Source of the DNA: Thermoanaerobaculia bacterium
Lineage (GTDB): Bacteria > Acidobacteriota > Thermoanaerobaculia > Multivoradales > JAIOJS01
NCBI GenBank assembly: GCA_019911795.1
Contig: JAIOJS010000414.1
Coordinates: 1-33,363, forward strand
Direction: 5' to 3'
Length of the DNA stretch: 33,363 nt
In this document: in pieces, positions 19,019-27,785 of the stretch
Position numbering within the stretch: position 1 is the first letter of the stretch
Layout of the letters: each line of letters opens with the position of its first letter
The notes under the pieces: model-generated
Database searches by the model: none
What the model saw: the letters and a program-made list of their open reading frames with translations, nothing else
Told to the model about the DNA's origin: nothing
Program-made: the position numbers and the translations under genes

Positions 19019-19398
19019 ACACTCCACCTCTTTCGGTCGTGAGCAGAGTCGGTGCCTCAAAGTACGGGCGAGCGACATCCGCTGTTTGTGAGTCGATTCA
19101 ATTCAGTGTAGTCGAAGAGAACTCCAGAACCCCGAAGTGGCCTCTCTCCGGACTTTGCCATTGAACGAATCCAAGCCCCCCGTCGGACGACCGATGCGCG
19201 GGCGCGGGCTTCGGGCGAACCCCAAAAAAGCCCTTACCCGAGCGGCAGTGACGTTATCCTCGCTCCCCCCTCCTCTCCAACTGTAAGGCCCTCCATTCAA
19301 GGAGCCGCTAGATTCCAGTAGAATGGAGAGTTGCCGACGACACTTACTTGCAGATCTACCCGAGTTCCGTGGGTTGATTTCCGCAGTCAAGAGCCTCA

Positions 19399-20343
19399 AT
19401 GAACCAATCCACCCTCGAACCAGACGATTCCGCATCCAGTCGAACTATCGAAGGGATGATACTCGGGGCCCCGGCCTATTTGGTCGTCGTCGCGGTAGCC
19501 GTCGTCACCGGACTTATCTGGGTGATGGACTGGACTACTGGTGCGGAGATCTCCTTCTCCATCTTCTACTTTGGTCCCCTCGGAGTTGCCACCTGGCGAT
19601 TCGGCCTGAGGGCCGGCATTGCGTCGGCCATTGTCTGCTCCGCCGCCTGGTTGCAAGCGGACTGGTTCGGAGGAGCCACCTACTCACACCCCTACATCGC
19701 ATACTGGAACGGATCCGTTCGACTGTTTTCGTTCTTGATCTTCGCCTATCTCCTAGCGGCCCTCCATCGAGAGTTGACGTTGCAGCAGCAGCTCGCACGG
19801 ACCGATCCCCTGACCGGTCTCGCTAACCGCCGTCATTTTCTAGAGGTGACCGCCTCGGAGATCGCCCGGTCAGGGCGCTACGGTCACACTCTGTCATTGG
19901 CCTATCTAGATCTCGATGGCTTCAAGCAGATCAATGATCAGTTTGGGCACCCTGAAGGTGACGCAGTGCTGATGGCAATGGCAGGAGTGCTTCAGTCCAC
20001 TCTCCGCCGCCCCGACGTGGCGGCTCGCCTAGGAGGCGACGAGTTCGGAATCCTGCTACCCGAGACCGGGGAGTTACAACTCGACGAATTGCTCCAGCGA
20101 CTCCAAGGTGAGTTTTTGACCGCAACCAGCAACCGAGGATGGGCCGTTACGGTCAGTGGAGGTGCCGTTGCTTTCCTCGACTCCCCTAGACGCGTCGACC
20201 GGGCGATCGCTGAGGTGGATGGCCTTCTCTACGAGGCCAAACGGGCGGGGAAAGGGCTGCTCCTGATCAAGACCTGGCGACGAGACCCCAACGTTGCGGC
20301 CTCGGGTGACGAGCATCAGACCTTGGGCGATCCCAATATCTGA
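19399..20343 (+). CDS. Membrane-bound diguanylate cyclase (GGDEF)
   Basis: N-terminal TM helices; DPLTGLANRRHFLEV; ARLGGDEFGILLPETG active site; RRPD-VAARL-GGDEF matches RxxD-x5-GGDEF inhibitory-site spacing. Confidence 0.95.
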   Translation: MNQSTLEPDDSASSRTIEGMILGAPAYLVVVAVAVVTGLIWVMDWTTGAEISFSIFYFGPLGVATWRFGLRAGIASAIVCSAAWLQADWFGGATYSHPYIAYWNGSVRLFSFLIFAYLLAALHRELTLQQQLARTDPLTGLANRRHFLEVTASEIARSGRYGHTLSLAYLDLDGFKQINDQFGHPEGDAVLMAMAGVLQSTLRRPDVAARLGGDEFGILLPETGELQLDELLQRLQGEFLTATSNRGWAVTVSGGAVAFLDSPRRVDRAIAEVDGLLYEAKRAGKGLLLIKTWRRDPNVAASGDEHQTLGDPNI

Positions 20344-20429
20344 CGTCGGACCTCGGCTGCCGACAGTGTCCAAGCTCCAAGTCGACGCTCAAAGGAGACC
20401 GCGGTGCTCTAGAGGTTCCGGGCTACCCA

Positions 20430-22100
20430 CTAGAGGACGCGGTTCTGTTTCCACTCGCTGAAAGCCTCGGGTGTCAAAGGTCGCGAATAGTAGAAGCCTT
20501 GAGCGAAATCGACTTGATGCTCACGCAACCAGGACTCGACGGCTCGAGTCTCGACGCCCTCCGCGATGACTTGGATATCGAGTTCGTGGGCCATGGAGAT
20601 AGCGGATCGAACGATGGCCTGGTCGGAGGTCGAGGAGTCCACCCCGGTGATGAATTCCCGATCGATCTTGATGTAGTCGATGGGCAGCAACTTGAGATAG
20701 GCGAGGGAAGAGAACCCGGTTCCGAAGTCGTCGATCGCAGTGCGGCAGCCCAGTTGACGCAACTTGGAAAGACTGTCGGCGGCCCCCTCGGGATCAGTCA
20801 TCAGCACCGTCTCGGTGACCTCGAAGATGACCCTCGAAGAGGTGACTCTGCTCGAACGCATCAGGGCCGCGAACTCCTCGATCCATTGTTCGTCGTAGAG
20901 AAGTCTCGTCGAGAGATTGATCGAGACATAGCCAGTGTCTCCAAAGCCTGCGCTTTGGAGACAACGGAGGACTGTTGACAGCGCCCATTGGTGCAGCGGG
21001 TGAATCAGTATCGTCCTCTCGAGCTCGAAGATGAAGCTCATGGGAGCCAGGAGACCGCGTTCGGGATGTTGCCAACGGAGGAGTGCTTCCGCCCCCACGA
21101 GTCGGCCATCCTGGAGTCGAACGATGGGCTGGTAGTGCAGGACGAACTCGTTCTCGGCAATCGCTTGCGGTACCCGGGCCAACAGCGCAAGAGCATCCTT
21201 CTTTGTCGTTTCGCCAGTTTGGTGGACCCAAACCCGACGCCCCCTCTCTGCGGCCTGTCGTGCCGCGATTCTTGCGATCTGGAGAAGGGCCACGGGATTG
21301 GTGCCGTGGTCCGGAGCGATCGCTACCCCGACTACGGTGTCGACGAAAATCGAAACGCCCTCGACTTCGATGGGTTGCGAGACACATTGGACGAGCTGCG
21401 TGGCAAGTGACTCAGCCTCCAGTCTCCCGGCGGCCTGCGCAGTACCCAAGGCGAAAGACAATAGTTGACATGCTGGTATAGCCGAGTCCGGTACCATCTT
21501 CTCGATACGACCGGCTACGGTCTCCATTAGCCTCTCGATCGACTCGAAGCCAAAGGCCTCGGCGATCTCGGTTCCGTTCTCAATATTGACGTGAAAGATG
21601 GCCACCGTCTCCGAATCACGACGGCTGGCGATGAGACCGGAAAGAATCTCGAGTAGGCTCCTCTGGTTGGGCAAGTGACTGGTTGCTGCATGGTAGGCGA
21701 GCCAGCGGTAGTCTTCGAGGTGCCCCCGGAGTCGATGCAATGTCATCCCGCTAACCCCACCGACGACTGCAAACAACCCGGTCCGGGTCAGCCAACCGAT
21801 GCTAGTTTGAGCTTCACCCGCATCGACCCCGAATGGCATCAAGGGTCCGAGAGCGAGACCCGCCGCGATTCCCGCAAGAACGCCTCCAATGCGCGGAAAG
21901 GCGAACGCCGCAACGAGAATCGGCACGTACATGATGTGGCTGAGCGGAAACTGTGTCCCTCCGGCCATGTAGACCAGAACCGCTCCGATCACCGTGGCAG
22001 CGAGAACTCCTAGGGTGACCACTATCGACCACTTGACCGATATCCTAGGGAGCCCTCGGGGCATCTCTTTCGTTGGAGCCGCAAACTGGTCGTTGTTCAC
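20430..22100 (-). CDS. Membrane-bound degenerate-GGDEF/EAL c-di-GMP phosphodiesterase
   Basis: EALLRWQHP, SINLSTRLL, FEVTETVLM, AIDDFGTGFSSLAYLKLLPIDYIKIDREFI, VIAEGVET; GGDEF position is degenerate (LLSFALG); N-terminal TM region. Confidence 0.95.
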   Translation of the reverse strand: MNNDQFAAPTKEMPRGLPRISVKWSIVVTLGVLAATVIGAVLVYMAGGTQFPLSHIMYVPILVAAFAFPRIGGVLAGIAAGLALGPLMPFGVDAGEAQTSIGWLTRTGLFAVVGGVSGMTLHRLRGHLEDYRWLAYHAATSHLPNQRSLLEILSGLIASRRDSETVAIFHVNIENGTEIAEAFGFESIERLMETVAGRIEKMVPDSAIPACQLLSFALGTAQAAGRLEAESLATQLVQCVSQPIEVEGVSIFVDTVVGVAIAPDHGTNPVALLQIARIAARQAAERGRRVWVHQTGETTKKDALALLARVPQAIAENEFVLHYQPIVRLQDGRLVGAEALLRWQHPERGLLAPMSFIFELERTILIHPLHQWALSTVLRCLQSAGFGDTGYVSINLSTRLLYDEQWIEEFAALMRSSRVTSSRVIFEVTETVLMTDPEGAADSLSKLRQLGCRTAIDDFGTGFSSLAYLKLLPIDYIKIDREFITGVDSSTSDQAIVRSAISMAHELDIQVIAEGVETRAVESWLREHQVDFAQGFYYSRPLTPEAFSEWKQNRVL

Positions 22101-22676
22101 CGTCCCTCAGTCTCCATGATTTTCACGGAAAGATCTGTCCGCGAAAGCAACATTCCCAGTCGCACGCCCGACAATCGCGATACTACCATGAATTTTACAA
22201 CCTATAGGGCATACTATTGTCGGAGAAAGCTATCCCTACCACCCCAGAATGAGGTGTCACCCCAGTTCCGATCACGCTCCTAAGAAGGCAGGGCCTGGGC
22301 CTCCTGCGCTAGCCATCAGCTGCAAGAAGATTTGAGGTGACCTGCGAAGCCTCGGCGACTAACTGAGGCCGAACGGCGTTCCGACGTCTACGAGCTACAG
22401 ATTGAAACCGGCACGAGCACTGCTCGGCGCGACGGCCCTTTCCCGCAGCGACCGGGCGGAGGATTCCTCCGCCCTTCGAGGACGCAGTGGATGCCCTGTC
22501 CGATGCACCAGGGCTCGACCCAAGCCGCGGGGTCTTCCTCCGAGGTCTTCTTACTGTTTGCCATAAAAAATTGTGGTAGTTTGACAGTAGCTATTACCTA
22601 CTCCGACCGAATCACGCGGCGCCGCGGCTCTCAGTGATTTGCTAGGCCCCCGGAACCCTGCTCTGGAGCTACCAAG

Positions 22677-23094
22677 ATGCGCCGAGTGACCCTACCCATC
22701 GAAGTCCTCTTCACGGCTGTCCTGATCGTACCGGCGTGGGCGGCGGCCCAGCCAACGCCGCTCGACCCGGCGGAATTCCAGGTCAACACCTACACCACCG
22801 ACGCTCAGCGTCTTCCTACGATCGCCGTCGATCTCGAAGGCAACTTCGTCGTCGCCTGGGACAGCCTCGGCTCGAACGGCAGCGACACCAGCAGCTTCAG
22901 CATCCAAACGCGACGGTTCGACGCCGATGGCGTACCCATCGGCGTTGACTTCCAGGCCAACACCTACACCACGAACGGTCAGTCCTATCCCGCGGTCGCC
23001 GTCGATCCCGAGGGCAATTTCGTCGTCGCCTGGACCAGCAACGGCTCGAGCGGCAGCGATACCAGCGGCTCTAGCCTCCAGGCGCGACGGTTCG
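22677..23094 (+). pseudogene. 5' portion of a secreted repeat protein (FQVNTYTT...VAVDxEGNFVVAW units), truncated or fused
   Basis: Signal peptide followed by two 174-nt repeats (22776-22949; 22950-23094 incomplete). Homology between the copies stops at 23094, mid-repeat, and the reading frame then runs into unrelated out-of-frame sequence to 23273. Confidence 0.6.
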
Positions 23095-23098
23095 GCCG

Positions 23099-23542
23099 CC
23101 CGACCTTGGTCGTCAACTCGCCCTCGGGCGGCACCGGCGGCCCCACCTGCAAACCCCGGTCGGCCTGGTCTATCGCGTCGTGCGAACTGGATCTCCGCCC
23201 CCAGCCCTTCGCCTCCCCGAACGCTTCCGACTCCGCGGTGAGGACGACCCGCGGGTGCCGCAGGATTACCTGACCCGTAACCTCGTCGGTCAGCTCCACT
23301 ACATGCTGGGCGTTACCTTCGAGCGACAAGACCTCGCTCGCTCGCTACGCGAGCTGGCCGAGGCGGCGCAGGCGGCCCCCGACAACGACGTGCTCTTCTT
23401 CAACCTCGGCCTGATCTATGGACGCATGGGCCGGGCCGAAGACGCTGAGCGAGCCTTCGCCCGCGCCGCTGCCATCGATCCTCGGGCACGACAGGGCGAG
23501 GGCAACCTCTCGGTCGAACTGCAATCAGTCACGATCGACTGA
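23099..23542 (+). pseudogene. 3' fragment of a TPR-containing protein (possibly the C-terminus of a membrane glycosyltransferase-like protein)
   Basis: Open frame continuing upstream of the 23180 start: PDLGRQLALGRHRRPHLQTPVGLVYRVVRTGSPPPALRLPERFRLRGEDDPRVPQDYLTRNLVGQLHYMLGVTFERQDLARSLRELAEAAQAAPDNDVLFFNLGLIYGRMGRAEDAERAFARAAAIDPRAR; no credible native start. Confidence 0.6.
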
Positions 23543-23674
23543 ACACAGCCACGCCGGTCACGACCGAGGAGTTCCTACAAACTAAGAGCCGCTCCGAGGG
23601 TCGCCCCAACGTGGCCCTCACCACCCCTTTGAGGCATCGCGCCGAGGGTGATGGCGAACTCCAGGCGACCCCTA

Positions 23675-23727
23675 TTGACAGACCTGAATCACTGTGTATA
23701 CTCACATTCACAGTGTGTATACACAGT
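23675..23727 (+). promoter_or_regulatory. Sigma70-like promoter with overlapping operator for the GntR/YtrA operon
   Basis: TTGACA (23675-23680), 16-bp spacer, TATACT (23697-23702); perfect 11-bp inverted repeat ACTGTGTATAC (23691-23701) / GTATACACAGT (23717-23727); 12-bp palindrome TGTGTATACACA (23714-23725); ATG follows at 23736. Confidence 0.8.
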
Positions 23728-23735
23728 AGACCCTC

Positions 23736-24128
23736 ATGAACCAAGATTTCATCCTCTCTCAAGCCGACGGACGCCCCATGTATCGCCAGATCATGGAGCA
23801 GATCAAACGACGGGTGGCGGTCGGCGACTGGCTTCCCGGCGAGCAGTTGCCGTCCATTCGGGAACTCGCGGCCGCGGTGCGAGTCAGCGTGATCACCATC
23901 AAGCGTGTCTATCTAGAACTCGAGCGAGAGGGCGTCATCGTGACGCAGCAGGGCAAAGGCAGTTTTGTCGCCGAGGACCTCGAACTCAGCCAAAAGCTGC
24001 ACGAACAGGAACTGGAGGTCCATCTCCAGAACTCGGTCCGGGTTGCCTCGATTCTCGGCCTCGATCCCCAGGAACTCCAAGAGCGCCTAGCTCACATTTA
24101 CAAGAGTCGAAACGAGGACACAGAATGA
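23736..24128 (+). CDS. GntR-family (YtrA subfamily) transcriptional regulator
   Basis: RPMYRQIMEQIKRRVAVGDWLPGEQLPSIRELAAAVRVSVITIKRVYLELEREGVIVTQQGKGSFVA, with a short C-terminal region typical of YtrA types. Confidence 0.95.
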   Translation: MNQDFILSQADGRPMYRQIMEQIKRRVAVGDWLPGEQLPSIRELAAAVRVSVITIKRVYLELEREGVIVTQQGKGSFVAEDLELSQKLHEQELEVHLQNSVRVASILGLDPQELQERLAHIYKSRNEDTE

Positions 24129-24940
24129 ACTCAGCCCTTTCAACCCTGACCCGCCGGGCGGCGGCATCCGCCGTATTCGTCTTCATGGCATGGACTCCGG
24201 TGAGCGTCGCTCAATCCGACAATCAATCCGACACACAACCCGCCACCCAACCAGCCGCTCAAACCACCGAGTCTCTCCTCGCCGCCCACGTGACCGCGCT
24301 GGGTGGCCGTGCGGCCATCGAGCGTATCGAGAGCCTACAGCGCAGCGGTCGCCTTACCTTCGAAAGCGAGTTCACCGGATCTCTATCCGGCACTCTCGAT
24401 CAAACTCTGGTTCTCGGCAGCAAGGTCTACAACTCCTCGCAGCTCGGCGTCTTCTCCACCACCACCGCGTGGGACGGAACCACCGGCTGGGAACGAACGG
24501 CTCAAGGGCAGCGGGTCCTTGCCGGGGCGGAGTTGCAACAACTCCAGGCACAATCCGACTGGTTCTTCTCGACCGGCCTCGGATCTTCGGAACTGACCTC
24601 GGTCGAGCGACTCGACGACCACGAGATCGATGGTGTGGCTCACTATGCGCTGCGCTATCAAGGTCCGATTCTGGGAGACATCACGGCTTACCTCGATCCG
24701 CAGACTCACTTGATCTCGCAGACCATCCAAACCGTGGAGATCCCGGGAATCGGTCAGGTGGTGGCAGTCACCGACAGCTGGGACTACACCGCCATTGACG
24801 GAGTCCTCATACCTCGGAAGATCAGCGTTGCCCTCGAGGGACTCTTCGCGAGCCAGATCGAGTTCGAGTCGACCCTCGTCAACGGCGCGATCGATGCCAC
24901 CCTCTTCGAGCTCCCGGTCCTACCGGATCCGGTCAACTGA
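24125..24940 (+). CDS. Secreted protein, possibly LolA/outer-membrane-lipoprotein-sorting-like
   Basis: ATG 24125 overlaps the GntR stop (ATGA); signal peptide AAASAVFVFMAWTPVSVAQ; beta-rich LAAHVTALGGRAAIERIESLQRSGRLTFES...YLDPQTHLISQTIQTVEIPGIGQVVAVTDSWDYTAIDGVLIPRKI. Confidence 0.8.
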   Translation: MNSALSTLTRRAAASAVFVFMAWTPVSVAQSDNQSDTQPATQPAAQTTESLLAAHVTALGGRAAIERIESLQRSGRLTFESEFTGSLSGTLDQTLVLGSKVYNSSQLGVFSTTTAWDGTTGWERTAQGQRVLAGAELQQLQAQSDWFFSTGLGSSELTSVERLDDHEIDGVAHYALRYQGPILGDITAYLDPQTHLISQTIQTVEIPGIGQVVAVTDSWDYTAIDGVLIPRKISVALEGLFASQIEFESTLVNGAIDATLFELPVLPDPVN

Positions 24941-24984
24941 CCCGGTTCCACTCTTCACACCCTCCAACCCAGATCGAGAAATCC

Positions 24985-26025
24985 ATGCCACCCGAGGTCT
25001 GTTCACTCACTATTCGTCGCTGGATTGGCATCGCTCTGATGCTTCCGGCGGTGGGATCCGGCGCCACCATCCAGACCATCGATTTCGACAGTCCGGCGGT
25101 GGGACGAAGCCAGCGCTATCAGATCGTACTGCCGGACAACTACCGTACCGACGCCGCTCCCTACTCTGTGCTCTACCTGCTCCATGGCGTCAATGAGAGC
25201 TACCTCGACTGGAGCCGATCGCTCGAGGCGGTGCGGTGGACCGATCGCTACCCTGGACTGTTGATCGTCCTCCCTGACGCCGGTAACAGCTGGTATATCA
25301 ATTGGCCGGAGTCCGAACGCGATCGATGGGAGGACTTCATCATCGAGGACTTGATCGCCGAGGTCGACGGGAGATTCCACACCCAGGCAACTCGCGACGG
25401 GCGAGCCCTTGGCGGCTTCTCGATGGGAGGCTACGGCGCTCTGATGTTGGGGCTACGGCATCCCGAGAAGTTCGCCAGCATCGGCAGTTCCAGCGGCTAC
25501 CTGGGGTACGCCCGTCAGGCGGCCGAAAACCTTCGGCACCCGCCCGAGGTAATCGGTCGTCGGAGCCGCCCGTCGGCTCTTGGGGATGCTGCCAGGGCCC
25601 GACGGCACCAAGCGGACCTAGAGATCGGAGTCGAAGGGTTCGACAGTCTCGCCGAACGCACGCCAATCGGCCGTCCCTTCGTCGACGCCGAAGAGGCCGA
25701 AGGTCACGACCCCTATTGGCTGCTGCCTAGAGTCCCGCGGGATCAACTGCCCCACATCTCCCTCGATTGCGGTCGTGAAGACCCCCTCTACGGTTTCACC
25801 GCCGAGTTCGTGCAGTTGTTGTTGCAGGAAAAAGTTCCGTTCACCTACCAGCAGATGGCGGGCGGCCATGACCGCAGCTATCGAACTCGAGCTCTCAGCT
25901 ACCTGATGGCCAATCACTACGACCGGATCCAACGGCCGCTTCCCGCCCCGCCGGAAGACGGCCGAATCTCTACACCCACCGATACCGTCCCCGCGCCCGC
26001 GCGAACGCAAGGAGACCTTCGATGA
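24985..26025 (+). CDS. Secreted esterase family (esterase D/PHB depolymerase-like alpha/beta hydrolase)
   Basis: YQIVLPDNYRTDAAPYSVLYLLHGVNESYLDW, nucleophile elbow GGFSMGGYGALMLGLRHPEKFASIGSSSGYL, HD in GGHDRSYR. Confidence 0.92.
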   Translation: MPPEVCSLTIRRWIGIALMLPAVGSGATIQTIDFDSPAVGRSQRYQIVLPDNYRTDAAPYSVLYLLHGVNESYLDWSRSLEAVRWTDRYPGLLIVLPDAGNSWYINWPESERDRWEDFIIEDLIAEVDGRFHTQATRDGRALGGFSMGGYGALMLGLRHPEKFASIGSSSGYLGYARQAAENLRHPPEVIGRRSRPSALGDAARARRHQADLEIGVEGFDSLAERTPIGRPFVDAEEAEGHDPYWLLPRVPRDQLPHISLDCGREDPLYGFTAEFVQLLLQEKVPFTYQQMAGGHDRSYRTRALSYLMANHYDRIQRPLPAPPEDGRISTPTDTVPAPARTQGDLR

Positions 26026-26918
26026 CCGACCCTGTGGTCCAGTTTCATGGAGTCAGCAAACGCTACTCCCATTTCTTGCTCCAGGACGTCGACCTCGAGT
26101 TGCCGCGAGGAGGCATCATGGGCTTCATCGGCCCCAACGGCGCCGGCAAATCGACGGTGATCCGCATCCTGATGGGACTCGTCCGACCCGACCGAGGCGA
26201 GGTACGAGTCCTCGGACAGGACATACCGAAGGGTCAGGTGCAGGCTAAACGCGACATCGGTTTCGGATCCGAGGATCTGCGGCTCTACCGACAGACGACG
26301 CTGGACTGGCACATGGAGTTCGTGCGCTCGATCTACCCCTCCTGGGACCAGAGCTACGCCGACACCCTGCTCCGACGCTTCGACCTCAAACGAGACCAGA
26401 AGGTCAAGGGCTTCTCCCACGGACAGCGTGTCAAGGCTGCCCTCCTGCTCGTCCTCGCTCGCCGCCCCAAACTGTTGGTGCTCGACGAACCGACGACCGG
26501 ACTCGATCCCGTCGCCCGCGCCGAACTGCTGGACGAGTTGATGGAGGTCGTCGTCGACGACGATCGTTCCATCCTCTTCTCCTCTCACAACACCCTCGAC
26601 GTGGAACAGATCTCCGACTACATCACCTTCATCGACCGTGGGAGGATCCTCGCGACGGACGACAAGGAAACGTTCCTCGATCGTTGGCGGCGCCTGCGCC
26701 TCGAACTTCCTCCCGAGACTGTCCTACCGAACCCTCCTGGTGTCGTCTCGACCCAGCGCCAGGGCCATCTCTGCGTAGTGACCACCAATCAGTTCGAGCC
26801 TGAAACACCCTCTCTGTACTCCGCGGTCGGAGCGACGGTCACGGCCGTCGAACCCCTAACCCTGGAGGAGATCTTCATCGCCACCGTCCGTACCAGTCGC
26901 GAGGTCCAACCTTCATGA
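26022..26918 (+). CDS. ABC transporter ATP-binding protein
   Basis: Walker A GPNGAGKST, signature region KGFSHGQRVKAALLLVLARRP, Walker B LLVLDEPTTGLDP; ATGA overlap with the esterase. Confidence 0.97.
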   Translation: MTDPVVQFHGVSKRYSHFLLQDVDLELPRGGIMGFIGPNGAGKSTVIRILMGLVRPDRGEVRVLGQDIPKGQVQAKRDIGFGSEDLRLYRQTTLDWHMEFVRSIYPSWDQSYADTLLRRFDLKRDQKVKGFSHGQRVKAALLLVLARRPKLLVLDEPTTGLDPVARAELLDELMEVVVDDDRSILFSSHNTLDVEQISDYITFIDRGRILATDDKETFLDRWRRLRLELPPETVLPNPPGVVSTQRQGHLCVVTTNQFEPETPSLYSAVGATVTAVEPLTLEEIFIATVRTSREVQPS

Positions 26919-27589
26919 ACCAGGAAATGCTTCGCCGCCTCGTCCTCAAGGACTGGCACTTCAACCGCACCGCGATTCTTATCTGTCTCGGCCTGGGCGC
27001 CCTCTCCCTCAAGGTCCTGACCCTGCCGTCCGAGGGAGCCTTTTACGCCGGCTCGGTTCTCCTCATTTCGGTGGTGATCGGCCTTGGCATCCACCTGGTG
27101 ATCTCGACCGTCGTCTACGAAAGGAAGCACCAGACGCTCCCCTTCGTCATGAGCCTTCCGATCTCCCCGATGGAGTACGTCGTGGCCAAGATCCTCGCCA
27201 ACCTGAGCATCTTCGCCGCCACCTGGACGATCCTCTGCGTGGCCACCCTGAGCGTGATCTGGGCCAGCCCTGGACTACCCAACGGATTGCTGCCGCTGGC
27301 CGTGATCCTGCTCGCTGAACTCTTCGCCGCCTACTGTCTCACTCTGGCCGTTGCCCTGATCACGGAATCCGAGGGCTGGACGATCGTGATGCTGGTAGTG
27401 GGCAATCTCTTCTTCAACTACTTCCTCTACTTCATCACCCACCTCGAAAACATCGCCACCCATCTGCAGTCCCCTGTTGCGGTGTGGAACCGCCCGGTGT
27501 GGTGGACGTTGGCCGCCATCACCACCACCATCTCCCTCTCCCTGGCCGGTACCTTGGTCGCCCAGACCCGCAAGACGGACTTTCTATAG
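26915..27589 (+). CDS. ABC transporter permease
   Basis: Multiple hydrophobic helices; YERKHQTLPFVMSLPISPMEYVVAKILANL is typical of ABC-2 permeases; ATGA overlap with the ATPase gene. Confidence 0.9.
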   Translation: MNQEMLRRLVLKDWHFNRTAILICLGLGALSLKVLTLPSEGAFYAGSVLLISVVIGLGIHLVISTVVYERKHQTLPFVMSLPISPMEYVVAKILANLSIFAATWTILCVATLSVIWASPGLPNGLLPLAVILLAELFAAYCLTLAVALITESEGWTIVMLVVGNLFFNYFLYFITHLENIATHLQSPVAVWNRPVWWTLAAITTTISLSLAGTLVAQTRKTDFL

Positions 27590-27785
27590 CGGCCGATCAC
27601 GGCATGGGTTCCCATAGCCCAAGTCAGCAGGCCACTCCTCGACCGGATCAATGATCCACAAGGAGGATCCTTACACCAAGTACCTCTTGCAACCACGTGC
27701 CAGTCGGTTGCATGGCCGCGCCATCCTGATCTCGTTCATCGGTGTGGTGCCAATCGACACGTGCGACCTCGGGAACCCAATCGGT

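Noticed and set aside
22454-22474. gggcggaggattcctccgccc hairpin
   Set aside because: 9-bp stem is near chance expectation in high-GC DNA and has no U-tract; too weak to call a terminator or REP element.
22776-23094. Tandem 174-nt repeats considered as CRISPR or satellite
   Set aside because: Diverged protein-coding repeats in frame, not a spacer array.
23648-24124. Long N-terminal part of the 23648..24940 ORF
   Set aside because: Arg/His-rich out-of-frame translation over the GntR gene; the real CDS starts at ATG 24125 with a signal peptide.
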